Below are positions 44,886 to 54,036 of a stretch of 64,000 nucleotides of DNA, one piece after another. Location of the stretch: contig NZ_VCIG01000002.1 of the NCBI RefSeq assembly GCF_006345815.1, forward strand, positions 49,382-113,381, read 5' to 3'. The position numbers were made by a program, and so were the translations under genes. The stretch is from Ochrobactrum sp. CGA5. Its GTDB lineage: Bacteria; Pseudomonadota; Alphaproteobacteria; Rhizobiales; Rhizobiaceae. Below the pieces are notes generated by a model that was not told the DNA's origin, made no database searches, and saw only the letters and a list, made by a program, of their open reading frames with translations. Positions within the stretch are counted from its first letter, which is position 1. Each line of letters opens with the position of its first letter.

Positions 44886-47800
44886 ATGCCACAGTTTTTC
44901 ATTAATCGCCCCATTTTTGCCTGGGTGATCGCCATCTTCATCGTGCTTGTGGGAATCATCGCGATCCCGCAGCTGCCGGTATCGCGGTTCCCAACGATTG
45001 CGCCGCCTAGTGTTAGTATCTACGCAGCGTACACCGGTGCAACACCGCAGACTGTCAACGACAGTGTCGTCAGCCTGATCGAGCGCGAATTGTCGAGCGT
45101 CAAGAACCTTCTTTATTTCGAGTCGACTGCGGACACATCAGGTAGTGCAAATATAACGGTGACATTTAAGCCGGGCACCAATGCGGAGATGGCGCAAGTT
45201 GATGTCCAAAACCGCTTGAAGGCTGTGGAGCCGCGTCTTCCGGAACCTGTGCGACGAGCCGGGTTAACAGTCGAATCCGCGTCGTCGAATTTTTTGATGA
45301 TCGTTACGCTGACCTCGAAGGATGGCCGATTCAACGCCCTTGCGCTCGGCGACTATCTAACCAGAAACGTCGCGGAGGAATTGAAACGCATCCCGGGCGT
45401 TGGCCGCGTACAGTCGTTCGGCTCGGAAAAGGCAATGCGCGTCTGGGTAGATCCGGCGAAACTGGTTTCCTATTCGCTTTCGCTGGCGCAGGTCATCCAG
45501 GCCATCCAGGCTCAGAACACCCAGATCGCTCCTGGCCGCATTGGCGATGCTCCCACGGAGCCGAGCCAAAAGGTGAGCGTTCCTCTTACAGTGCAAGGAC
45601 AGTTGGGAACCCCTGAAGAATTCGCCGCGATCGTCTTGCGGTCGGAGCCGGATGGGTCAAAACTTCTCCTCGGCGACGTCGCGCGTGTTGAACTAGGTGC
45701 GCAGAGCTATGGCTTTTCGATCGTTAGTAATGGCCAGGAGGCAACAGCAGCTGCGATTCAGCTCACACCAGGGGCGAATGCCGTACGTACGGCCGATGCA
45801 ATACGAAGCCGACTTTCCGAGCTTGCGACTGCAATGCCTGATGGAATGGATTATGACATCTCGTATGACACGGCGCCGTTCGTCAAGATCTCGATAGAAA
45901 AGGTGATCCATACATTGCTCGAGGCAATGGTATTGGTCTTCCTTGTGATGCTGCTCTTTCTTCAAAAGATCCGTTACACCCTGATCCCGGCGATTGTCGC
46001 GCCTATCGCCCTGCTTGGCACCTTTGCCGTCATGCTGATGGCGGGTTTTTCGATCAACGTTCTAACAATGTTCGGCATGGTGCTGGCGATCGGCATTATC
46101 GTGGACGATGCGATCGTTGTGATAGAGAACGTGGAGCGCATCATGGCCAGCGAGGGGCTGGGACCCAGGCAAGCCACGCAAAAGGCAATGAAGGAAATCA
46201 CTGGCGCTGTGATCGGTATCACGCTGGTGCTGGCGGCGGTCTTTATTCCAATGGGCCTGTCGAGTGGCTCCGTCGGCGCCATCTATCGGCAATTCACGCT
46301 CTCAATGGCTGTTTCCATCCTCTTTTCTGCCTTTCTGGCGCTAAGTTTGACGCCGGCGCTTTGCGCAACGTTGCTGAAACCAGTTGATCCTTCGCACCAT
46401 GAGAAAAAGGGCTTCTTCGGTTGGTTCAACCGTGGATTTGACCGGTTGACGACCGGTTATGCCAGCTGGGTATCCGTATTAATCCGTCGTGCCGGACGCA
46501 TGATGATAATATATGCGTTTTTGCTTTCGGCGCTCGCCTACGGCTACACGCGAATACCGTCCGCCTTCGTGCCCCAGGAAGACCAGGGCAGCATTATGAC
46601 CTCTTTCTCTCTTCCAGCAGACGCCACAGAAGAGCGTACTCGCAGCATCGTGAGCATCTATGATCGTCATGTTGCTTCCCGGCCAGACGTCGTCAACAAT
46701 CTGTCAATTCTTGGCTTTGGCTTTTCCGGTTCTGGGCCGAACGCGGCGATGTCATTCACCACGCTGAAGAACTGGTCCGAGCGAACAACTACAGTTGACG
46801 AGGAAATTGAGGCGGCCGCGGCGGCGATGGAGAGGATTCCAGAGGGAACTGTCATGACGTTAAAGCCGCCGTCGATCGAAGAACTGGGGACCACTTCGGG
46901 CTTTTCCCTACGCCTTGAGGACCGTGCCAACCGAGGTAAGGATGCCCTTCAGGGCGCACAGGATCAACTGCTCAATCTTGCGGCAAAGAGCAAACTCGTT
47001 ACCAGTGTTTACCCTGAGGGCTTGCCGGCAGGGCCGAGCGTATCGCTCAGGATCGATCGTCAGAAAGCGGAGGTGCTGGGTGTGCCGTTTAGCATGATCA
47101 GCGACACTCTTTCGTCTGCCATAGGATCCACCTATGTCAACGATTTCCCCAACGCTGGACGTCTGCAGCAGGTGATCGTTCAGGCAGAAGCTGCAAACCG
47201 CATGCAAGTCGAGGACGTCTTGAAACTTTACGTGCGCAACAATGCCGGCGGGATGGTTGCTCTCTCGGAAATGGTCACGCCGGTATGGGAAGCGAGCCCG
47301 CTGCAACTCGTGCGCTATAATGGCTATCCTGCTGTGCGTATTGCGGGAAATGCGGCGCCCGGGGTTTCCAGCGGTACGGCCATGGCCGAAATGGAGCGGC
47401 TTGCCTCGCAACTGCCGCAAGGTTTCGTGGTCGAGTGGACAGGGCAATCCTTCCAGGAGAAGCAGTCAGCTTCGCAGGCACCAATGCTGCTAGCAATTTC
47501 GATGCTAGTCGTCTTCCTCGTTCTGGCTGCACTTTACGAGAGCTGGTCTATACCACTTTCGGTAATGCTAGTCGTGCCGCTCGGAATCATCGGTGCTGTT
47601 CTGGCAGTGTCACTGCGTGGCCTTGAGAACGATGTTTTCTTCAAGGTCGGTCTGATCACCATTATTGGTCTGTCGGCCAAAAACGCTATCCTTATCGTGG
47701 AGTTTGCCAATAACCTGCGAGGTGCCGGGAAGAGCCTTAATCAATCGGTGATCGAGGCGGCCCGGATGCGTTTGCGGCCTATCATTATGACGTCGCTTGC

Positions 47801-48077
47801 TTTCGCGCTTGGTGTGGTTCCCTTGATGATTGCCCGTGGAGCAAGTGCTGAAACCCAGCACGCGATTGGCACTGGTGTCTTTGGTGGAATGGTGTCGGCC
47901 ACTGTACTGGCAATTCTGTTTGTTCCCGTCTTCTACGTTGTGGTCATGAGGCTGTTCGGTTGTCGTGCTGCCGTTACTGAAGCTTTTGCAGATCCGTCGC
48001 CCCCGGAGCTCCATCCGAAACCGATTTCGAAGAGCGTTGATGTAGCGGACCATTCGCTTTCCCCGCCGGCAAAATAA
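44886..48077 (+). CDS. RND multidrug efflux transporter (HAE1 family, AcrB/AdeB-like)
   Basis: A 1063-residue inner-membrane pump. N-terminal FINRPIFAWVIAIFIVLVGI. The proton-relay pair Asp407-Asp408 in TM4 (GIIVDDAIVVIENVERIM) keeps AcrB numbering, and the Lys in TM10 lies in IGLSAKNAILIVEFANNLRG. Pore and docking segments (IPSAFVPQEDQGSIMTSFSL) are typical. It starts 14 bases after the adaptor. It expels drugs with a TolC-type channel, but no outer-membrane factor gene is nearby. Confidence 0.9.
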   Translation: MPQFFINRPIFAWVIAIFIVLVGIIAIPQLPVSRFPTIAPPSVSIYAAYTGATPQTVNDSVVSLIERELSSVKNLLYFESTADTSGSANITVTFKPGTNAEMAQVDVQNRLKAVEPRLPEPVRRAGLTVESASSNFLMIVTLTSKDGRFNALALGDYLTRNVAEELKRIPGVGRVQSFGSEKAMRVWVDPAKLVSYSLSLAQVIQAIQAQNTQIAPGRIGDAPTEPSQKVSVPLTVQGQLGTPEEFAAIVLRSEPDGSKLLLGDVARVELGAQSYGFSIVSNGQEATAAAIQLTPGANAVRTADAIRSRLSELATAMPDGMDYDISYDTAPFVKISIEKVIHTLLEAMVLVFLVMLLFLQKIRYTLIPAIVAPIALLGTFAVMLMAGFSINVLTMFGMVLAIGIIVDDAIVVIENVERIMASEGLGPRQATQKAMKEITGAVIGITLVLAAVFIPMGLSSGSVGAIYRQFTLSMAVSILFSAFLALSLTPALCATLLKPVDPSHHEKKGFFGWFNRGFDRLTTGYASWVSVLIRRAGRMMIIYAFLLSALAYGYTRIPSAFVPQEDQGSIMTSFSLPADATEERTRSIVSIYDRHVASRPDVVNNLSILGFGFSGSGPNAAMSFTTLKNWSERTTTVDEEIEAAAAAMERIPEGTVMTLKPPSIEELGTTSGFSLRLEDRANRGKDALQGAQDQLLNLAAKSKLVTSVYPEGLPAGPSVSLRIDRQKAEVLGVPFSMISDTLSSAIGSTYVNDFPNAGRLQQVIVQAEAANRMQVEDVLKLYVRNNAGGMVALSEMVTPVWEASPLQLVRYNGYPAVRIAGNAAPGVSSGTAMAEMERLASQLPQGFVVEWTGQSFQEKQSASQAPMLLAISMLVVFLVLAALYESWSIPLSVMLVVPLGIIGAVLAVSLRGLENDVFFKVGLITIIGLSAKNAILIVEFANNLRGAGKSLNQSVIEAARMRLRPIIMTSLAFALGVVPLMIARGASAETQHAIGTGVFGGMVSATVLAILFVPVFYVVVMRLFGCRAAVTEAFADPSPPELHPKPISKSVDVADHSLSPPAK

Positions 48078-48154
48078 CGTTGATGCAAAGCCATCGTGAG
48101 AAAATTGATTGTCGATGATGGGCCGGCGAGCGCTGCTGCCAGAAGGAAAAAAAC

Positions 48155-49945
48155 ATGTTTGATCAGTTCGATAAGGTCAAAGACACTTCGTATGACGAGC
48201 TGGCGCAGCACGTTTCGCTCAACAGGGTACTCGGACTTTTCAGATCGTATTTCAGACAGCTGGCCTTGGTGCTTGCTCTCATCTTATTGTCTTCGGTAGC
48301 TGGCATTGCGGCGCCTTTCCTAGTGCGTGCGATCATCGACCAGGCACTCCCAACCGGCAATCTCAATCAGTTGATGCTTCTAACAGGAGGACTGGTTGTC
48401 CTCGCTTGTCTGGGCACTGCGATAGGTGTGCTTCAGGTGCTAATTACTTCGAAAATCGGGCAGGCGATCATGCATGATCTGAGGGTCCGGGTCTATGCGC
48501 ACCTTCAGTCCCTATCGCTACGCTTTTTCACAACTACTCGGACTGGTGAAGTTCAATCGCGGATAGCCAGCGATATCGGTGGCCTTCAGGCGCTCGTCAC
48601 CCACACAGTCAGCCAACTCACTCGAAATATAAGTGTTGTGGTTATGACCATGATCGCCATGCTGGCGCTCGAATGGCGCCTGGCACTTTTCTCATTTCTC
48701 GTCCTTCCGATTGCAATCTGGATCAGCCAGTGGGTCGGGCAACTACGCGAAGAACTTACCTATGAACAGCAGCAGCGGATTGCGGACATGTCCTCGTCCG
48801 TACAGGAACAGCTTTCGGTTTCAGGTATCATTCTCGCTCGTTCGATGGGTCGTACTGATCATCTGACACGGCGGTTTATCCGCACCTCCGAAAATGTTGC
48901 AGCACTCGAAGTGCGCTCCCATACTGCGGGCCAGTGGCAATGGGGCGTGATTGACATGGTACTTCAGACCTTGCCAGCCTTGACCTTGCTGCTAGGTGGC
49001 CTTCTTATGGATCAGAGCTTGGGTACCGTTACCATAGGTACGCTCGTCGCCATGATTGCGCTGCAAGAACAGTTGCTTTGGCCGCTTGAAGAGGTGCTCG
49101 AGTCCGGTGTCCAGATGCGAACGACGCGAGCATTGTTCGCCCGAATATTCGAGTACCTTGACCAGCCAGTCGAAATCAAAGAGCATCCCTATCCAGTTAT
49201 CCTTGATCGTGAACGTATCCGGGGGGCGGTCAAGCTTGACGGGGTGCGCTTCGCCTATGACAAGGAGCAGGCAGCCACAATTGACGGTGTTTCTATAGAC
49301 ATTCCCGCTGGCTCTCACACAGCGGTCGTCGGCGCCACCGGGTCGGGGAAAACCACGCTCGGGTATCTATTGGCACGACTCTACGACGTGGACGCAGGAT
49401 CCATCTGCTACGATGGCATCGACGTTCGTAACCTCAGTTTCCAGTCCCTGACAGATATACTGGGGATTGTCACACAGGACCCCTATCTTTTCAATGCAAG
49501 TGTAGCCGAAAACCTGCCCTTTGCAAGGGCTGACGCCACGGATACAGACTTGATAACAGCTGCCAAAATTGCACAGATACATGATATGATAACGGCACTG
49601 CCGGCCGGGTACGAGACATTGGTGGGGGAGCGGGGCTACCGATTTTCCGGCGGGGAAAAACAGCGTCTAACACTAGCGCGAACAATTTTGCGAAATCCCC
49701 GCGTTTTGCTCCTTGATGAGGCAACAAGCGCACTGGATGCTGCTACGGAGCGCGCAATGTCGGATGCGCTTTCGTCGTTAGGAAGGGACCGCACAATCAT
49801 CACTATCGCTCACCGGCTCTCCACAGTCCGGCACGCGGATCAAATCGTTGTTATGGACAAAGGGCGGGTAGTGGAACGCGGGAGCCATGCACAATTGATC
49901 GCCCTGGGCGGAGTTTACGCCAAACTGGTGCGCTCCACCACTTGA
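48155..49945 (+). CDS. ABC exporter, fused permease and ATPase (MsbA/LmrA-like)
   Basis: A 596-residue half-transporter. Six spans lie in residues 30-320 (LVLALILLSSVAGIAAPFLV, VVMTMIAMLALEWRLALFSF). The ATPase has Walker A GATGSGKTT, signature FSGGEKQRLTLA, Walker B RVLLLDEATSALD and H loop IAHRLSTV. It works as a homodimer exporting lipids or drugs. It follows the RND gene by 77 bases on the same strand, with GAAGG before the start codon, and may be in the same transcript. Confidence 0.9.
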   Translation: MFDQFDKVKDTSYDELAQHVSLNRVLGLFRSYFRQLALVLALILLSSVAGIAAPFLVRAIIDQALPTGNLNQLMLLTGGLVVLACLGTAIGVLQVLITSKIGQAIMHDLRVRVYAHLQSLSLRFFTTTRTGEVQSRIASDIGGLQALVTHTVSQLTRNISVVVMTMIAMLALEWRLALFSFLVLPIAIWISQWVGQLREELTYEQQQRIADMSSSVQEQLSVSGIILARSMGRTDHLTRRFIRTSENVAALEVRSHTAGQWQWGVIDMVLQTLPALTLLLGGLLMDQSLGTVTIGTLVAMIALQEQLLWPLEEVLESGVQMRTTRALFARIFEYLDQPVEIKEHPYPVILDRERIRGAVKLDGVRFAYDKEQAATIDGVSIDIPAGSHTAVVGATGSGKTTLGYLLARLYDVDAGSICYDGIDVRNLSFQSLTDILGIVTQDPYLFNASVAENLPFARADATDTDLITAAKIAQIHDMITALPAGYETLVGERGYRFSGGEKQRLTLARTILRNPRVLLLDEATSALDAATERAMSDALSSLGRDRTIITIAHRLSTVRHADQIVVMDKGRVVERGSHAQLIALGGVYAKLVRSTT

Positions 49946-50257
49946 AAACACGACTGTGAAATAGAACAGGGGACTAGACAATAGCATCGCCGCCTTTGAC
50001 TATGTGTCATACAGAATCTTTTGTTTGTCATCTGTCGAACGCGTGAGAACAACACTCCCTCGCAATCAAAGCATCTCTCAAGGGGCGCGGGTTTGTGATA
50101 CCGATGGCGGAGGGAGCCTGACGTCGAGTGGTACTTACTCAGATCTCAGACGCTTATGTCTGCTTTCCGATTCTGATAGGTAAAATCGGCCATTCCTCTG
50201 GCGGCCCCATTGCGGCCATTCAATTAGTCATTGCATTTTCAGATAATAGAATCTGCT
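49946..50257. other. Intergenic region, no gene seen
   Basis: About 310 bases between the ABC exporter and a small minus-strand HTH gene. No terminator with a clear T run, repeat or RNA gene was recognised. Confidence 0.35.
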
Positions 50258-50500
50258 TCACTTCTGACTCGTGTTTTCTCTCTTTTGTAAATCAATAAAC
50301 GCTAACAGATCGCCATATTTATAACGAATAGCTTTGCCCACTTTTCGATAAGGTAAGTTCTCAATGCCCTGGACCCGCCAGTTAGCAAGGGTCTTTGGAC
50401 TTAAACCTAAAACACCAGCGGCTTGCTCAGACGTCAGTAGATGGTCGAGCTCATAGTTTGTTGAGGGCAGGGGATGTTCTCTAGCACTGTCAGTCTGCAT
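50258..50500 (-). CDS. AlpA/excisionase-like helix-turn-helix protein
   Basis: About 80 residues. The helix-turn-helix LLTSEQAAGVLGLSPKTLAN then WRVQGIENLPYRKVGKAIRY matches MerR/AlpA-type excisionases and prophage regulators. ATG 50500 is a guess; in-frame ATGs at 50521 and 50626 are possible and none has a clear ribosome site. It sits 400 bases outside the prophage attachment site, so it may belong to an older element or regulate excision. Confidence 0.65.
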   Translation of the reverse strand: MQTDSAREHPLPSTNYELDHLLTSEQAAGVLGLSPKTLANWRVQGIENLPYRKVGKAIRYKYGDLLAFIDLQKRENTSQK

Positions 50501-50626
50501 CGTGAGAAAGCTTAATGACATATTGTATTTTTCGAACAAGGTGCTCGCTGAGGCTGAGATAGAGCTGCTCAAGGCTAGGCTGCTCATTTTTGCTATCAGG
50601 CTTTTTCGCCATTTATATGAGCTCAC

Positions 50627-50904
50627 CTAACTTGGATGGTGTCCGATTACGAAACGCGATGGAAGTTGCTGTTAACATAACAACAAGAATAGTCGAGTTC
50701 AACAATACAGAAATTGGGAAGCATCAATTGTAACGACGTGCGGCTCAGGCGGGTTCTGTATGTTTCCGAACGTTTTTCCACAGGGAGTTTATGCTGCTTA
50801 ACAAGGCAGTTTTGCAGTGCAAATTACGAGTACCGAAGGTGATTGCTATTTGATTGCTAGCATCAATATGGTGAAAACGAAAACTGGCTAAGTCATTGAT
50901 TTTT
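50627..50904. other. Spacer left of the attachment site, no gene seen
   Basis: About 280 bases, AT-rich compared with the surroundings. Nothing recognised besides background short frames. Confidence 0.3.
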
Positions 50905-50938
50905 TGGTGCCGCTTGCGTGACTCGAACACGCGACCCC
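50905..50938 (-). other. Truncated tRNA 3' end, probable attachment site attL
   Basis: On the minus strand this reads as the end of a tRNA: a T arm of GCGTG, loop TTCGAGT and CACGC, then seven acceptor bases AAGCGGC, a discriminator A and CCA. The rest of a cloverleaf is missing on the expected side. A tyrosine integrase gene starts 180 bases away. This is the classic signature of tRNA-targeted integration, where the chromosome keeps the 3' fragment on one side and the intact tRNA lies at the far end, outside this window. Confidence 0.7.
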
Positions 50939-51121
50939 ATCATTACGAAATTTAGGATATATCGTTTGTTCGAGTTTGTCACACTTTTATTCCGCTTGTT
51001 AAAGTAAGCAAAATCAATAAGTTAATGTTTGTTGCTCTTTGTTGGAGATTGACAGACCTCATTTGAATTTGCTTTCAGTTGGTTCCGCCGTGGTTCCGCG
51101 GAAGTTGATGATGGGGTCAAA

Positions 51122-52333
51122 TTGCCAAAGCTGACGAAGCGTATAATTGATGCTCTTGAGCCGTCCGAAATGGGCGAACAGTATCTATGGGATAGCGAGT
51201 TAAAAGGCTTCGGCGTCCGCATGATGCCGTCTGGCGTTGGCTCCTATATCATCAAGTACCGCAATTCTGAAGGCCGACAGAGAAAAATGGTTCTCGGTCG
51301 CGTCGGCACTTTGACGCCGGATGAAGCTCGCCAGTTAGCCCGCGAGAAAATGGGCGAAGTATTCAAGGGCAACGATCCGTCAGCGGAAAGGGCTCGGCTT
51401 CGCCAATCTATTACAGTAGCGGAACTGTGCGACCTATACCTTGAAGATGCCAAGCCCAGGCTGAAGCCGAACACATATTCCGTCAACGAAGGCCAGCTTC
51501 GTACCCATATAAAGCCGCTGATAGGCAATCGTACAGTTGCGGGCCTGACCCGTGCGGACATTATGAAGCTGCAAGCCGATATTGTAGCTGGGAAGACGGC
51601 AAAGGAACGTCAGGGAAGGGGCGGCGTGACGACTGGCGGGAAGGCAGCAGCGGCGCGGGCAATAACAATCTTCGGCACGGTACTGGAGTTCGCCAAGAAT
51701 GGGCTTGTGGTGACAGAAAACGTTGTTCGTGGGGTCAAAAAGCCTAAGGCGGGAAAAAAGGGTCGCTTTCTATCGAACGAAGAAATTTCCCGGCTCGGCA
51801 AAGCGATGCGCGAGGCAGATGACGAGTCCGAAGTGGCGTTGGCCGCGGTACGCTTTTTAATGCTTTCAGGATGCCGCCGAATGGAAGTCCTCGCATTGCC
51901 TGAAAAGTGGCTCGATCCTGAGAAAGGTTCGATACGATTTGGGGACACAAAAACAGGCGCGCAGATACGACCTATCGGGAAAAAAGCATTTGATGCAATC
52001 TCCGGTATCGAAAGTAAGAACGGTTGGGTTTTCCCATCAGAGCGCGGAGAAGGGCATTTCGTGGGGTTGCCGCGTGTGCTTGAAAGACTTTGCGCCAAGG
52101 CAAAAATTGAAGATGTGAGCCTTCACGTGATGCGCCATACTTTCGCTTCGGTCGCCGCCGAAATGGGCTATTCAGAACTGACCATTGCTGGGTTGCTCGG
52201 GCATTCGGTTCCGGGTGTGACTGCAAGGTATGCACATGTAGCGGATAAGGCGCTGGTTTCCGCAGCTGATCAAGTGTCGGCAAAAATAGCCGATCTGCTT
52301 GACGGCAAACCGGCTACTTCGGGACAAGATTAA
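51122..52333 (+). CDS. int: Tyrosine recombinase (phage integrase)
   Basis: A 403-residue P4-like integrase. The N-terminal DUF4102-type arm-binding domain begins LTKRIIDALEPSEMGEQYLW. Catalytic residues are Arg252 (SGCRRMEVLAL), His335 with the nearby Arg of H-x-x-R (HVMRHTFAS), GHSVPGVTARYAHV and Tyr370. The start is TTG 51122, giving MPKLTKRIIDAL; no other start fits the domain. It catalyses integration into and excision from the tRNA site next to it. Confidence 0.9.
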   Translation: MPKLTKRIIDALEPSEMGEQYLWDSELKGFGVRMMPSGVGSYIIKYRNSEGRQRKMVLGRVGTLTPDEARQLAREKMGEVFKGNDPSAERARLRQSITVAELCDLYLEDAKPRLKPNTYSVNEGQLRTHIKPLIGNRTVAGLTRADIMKLQADIVAGKTAKERQGRGGVTTGGKAAAARAITIFGTVLEFAKNGLVVTENVVRGVKKPKAGKKGRFLSNEEISRLGKAMREADDESEVALAAVRFLMLSGCRRMEVLALPEKWLDPEKGSIRFGDTKTGAQIRPIGKKAFDAISGIESKNGWVFPSERGEGHFVGLPRVLERLCAKAKIEDVSLHVMRHTFASVAAEMGYSELTIAGLLGHSVPGVTARYAHVADKALVSAADQVSAKIADLLDGKPATSGQD

Positions 52334-52551
52334 CGCTCGGACGTTGAGCGGACGGGCTTGGATAATCGATCATTTGCCCATTGGTCCAAGTCTGATTTCA
52401 GGTATAGGGGGCGTCGGCCATCGTATTGCATGGCTGGCCCGCCGCCGCGTGTCGCCATTGTGTTGAGTGTGGCTAACGATACGTCTATCCCATGTGTCGT
52501 GCGCAGATATTCCGGAACGTCCTTCCGGCGAAGGCGAGGGCGGTCATTCAT
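52330..52551 (-). CDS. Small phage protein with HTH-like segment (73 aa)
   Basis: Reads MNDRPRLRRKDVPEYLRTTH then GIDVSLATLNTMATRGGGPA and a YLKSDLDQWA motif, as in excisionase-like winged-helix proteins. GGAGG is just upstream of ATG 52551, which overlaps the stop of the next gene. It is convergent with int, overlapping its stop by 4 bases. A directionality factor is plausible; not proven. Confidence 0.6.
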   Translation of the reverse strand: MNDRPRLRRKDVPEYLRTTHGIDVSLATLNTMATRGGGPAMQYDGRRPLYLKSDLDQWANDRLSKPVRSTSER

Positions 52552-52750
52552 TGGTCGCCTCCTGATCGAACTGGACTTCCTCAACGGCGTTAAGTGCCTC
52601 AGCGAGCCGTTTTTTAGCGCTACCAAGCAGCCAGCCCATATTACCGGCGGTTACACCATCAAAATCATTTCCCATGAGCATGTCGCTGGCCAATTCCATT
52701 ACGGCCAATGCATCATAAATGGCGTCAGTATGTTCGCTTGTGATACTCAT
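52544..52750 (-). CDS. Small phage protein, unknown (68 aa)
   Basis: A 68-residue acidic helical protein (SITSEHTDAIYDALAVMELA). Its start overlaps the stop of the upstream 182-aa gene (ATGA) and its stop overlaps the next start, so it sits in a tightly packed minus-strand operon. No family recognised. Confidence 0.6.
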   Translation of the reverse strand: MSITSEHTDAIYDALAVMELASDMLMGNDFDGVTAGNMGWLLGSAKKRLAEALNAVEEVQFDQEATNE

Positions 52751-53295
52751 GCTGCGCCACCCTCCGGGTCAGTATCATTCCAGCCCGTGATTTTTTCGAG
52801 ATAAATCAAAGCTGCGCGCAGCGGCTCTTTGACCATATCGCTAATGATTGCGTCTTCTGGGTTAAAAGCCAGGCGCAGTGCTTCACGAACCTCCACAAGG
52901 TTCTCCAGCGGCCTATCCCAGTTTTCCAGCTCTAACGCAGGTGGCCCGTAAGTGGCTGCTATCGCTGCCTCTTCGTTCGGGTAGCCCCGCGCCTCCCAAC
53001 CCCGAAAAGCGGCGTCTCCCTCGCGATACTGGGCGATCACTTCAAGCAGGCTTCCGGGCGCGGGCTGACTTGGTGGCTCAGCGCGATTGGCTCTATTCAG
53101 AACATCGCGCACCGGTTCCAGCATTTCGAATGCGGTGAACATTGTGCCGCTCAGCGCGGTCAGAACTCCGCTATCGATAAAGCTATGGTCCTGCAAAGCA
53201 GCGTGAACGACGCGCAGCAAATCCAAACCCATTTCCATCTGATCGATAGGCATGCGGGATTTTGCCGGAACAATGATATCTGGAAGGGAAATCAT
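52747..53295 (-). CDS. Phage protein, unknown (182 aa)
   Basis: A soluble 182-residue protein, acidic, with helical stretches (QMEMGLDLLRVVHAALQDHS). Its start overlaps the stop of the upstream gene at 53292-53295. No motif or family recognised. Confidence 0.6.
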   Translation of the reverse strand: MISLPDIIVPAKSRMPIDQMEMGLDLLRVVHAALQDHSFIDSGVLTALSGTMFTAFEMLEPVRDVLNRANRAEPPSQPAPGSLLEVIAQYREGDAAFRGWEARGYPNEEAAIAATYGPPALELENWDRPLENLVEVREALRLAFNPEDAIISDMVKEPLRAALIYLEKITGWNDTDPEGGAA

Positions 53296-53582
53296 GCGCG
53301 TTCCCTTTCCTCGATAATGACACGCTCCAAAACCTCGGCCATATCCAGCACCATCTCATTTACAGTCTCCAGAACTTTCGAGAGGTTGGTGGGGACATGC
53401 TTAGCCAAGAGGTAGCCGTCCTGATCATCGGCAAATTCTGCCGCTGCACGGCAAATACCGATCATGGCGTATATCGTGCTTGCGGTTTCATTGGCCTTCT
53501 TTGCCTGCTCAAGCAGGGTTTCTTTTTTCTGCTTGCTGTTGGACAAGCCTTCGGCGTTTGCCGGAATATTCTGTTCCGTCAT
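53292..53582 (-). CDS. Phage protein, unknown (96 aa)
   Basis: A 96-residue helical protein (ETASTIYAMIGICRAAAEFA, VLETVNEMVLDMAEVLERVI), probably with a coiled-coil C-terminus. Part of the same minus-strand chain with ATGA-type overlaps. No family recognised. Confidence 0.6.
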   Translation of the reverse strand: MTEQNIPANAEGLSNSKQKKETLLEQAKKANETASTIYAMIGICRAAAEFADDQDGYLLAKHVPTNLSKVLETVNEMVLDMAEVLERVIIEERERA

Positions 53583-53652
53583 TGGATTTCTCCAGAGAAT
53601 TGAGAAAGGGTGGAGCGCGGTTGATCGCGCTCGCTTTTCAAGCTTTCAGGTG

Positions 53653-54036
53653 TTACGGGCGCTGGTCGGCTAGGATTTCCGCCGTATCGGCGCGATTATC
53701 GTGTTCCACCGGGGGTAAGCCTGCGCTATTTGCGCGGTCGGCGTCCGCTATCCGATGGTACTTGTAGATCGCGCTGCGCAGCCGCTTATCGGCATTGCGC
53801 TCCAATCGTTTGGCATCTTCGACCGCTTCATAGTCGCGGTTCGTCGCTGCCAACATTGCAGTCCATTCGGGCGAACCTGCTTCGATGTGATCATGAATGC
53901 CATTCTTCTGTTTCCAATCAGCATATGCGGCATTCAATGCATCTTGCGAATAGCGGCGGGCGAATTTGCAGCGCTCGGCTTCTATTGCGCGGTCAGCAAT
54001 CGCCAGCAGGAGGGAAAGCTTCTGAGCCTCGGTCAT
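53653..54036 (-). CDS. Phage protein, unknown (127 aa)
   Basis: Starts MTEAQKLSLLLAIADRAIEA at 54036, overlapping the stop of the Rha-like gene by one base (TAATG), with GGAGG upstream. Highly charged and helical (EDAKRLERNADKRLRSAIYK). No family recognised; translation is coupled to the Rha-like gene. Confidence 0.6.
   Translation of the reverse strand: MTEAQKLSLLLAIADRAIEAERCKFARRYSQDALNAAYADWKQKNGIHDHIEAGSPEWTAMLAATNRDYEAVEDAKRLERNADKRLRSAIYKYHRIADADRANSAGLPPVEHDNRADTAEILADQRP

Noticed and set aside
50905..50990. Complete tRNA gene
   Set aside because: The T arm and acceptor end are perfect but no matching 5' acceptor strand, D arm or anticodon arm is present upstream on the minus strand.
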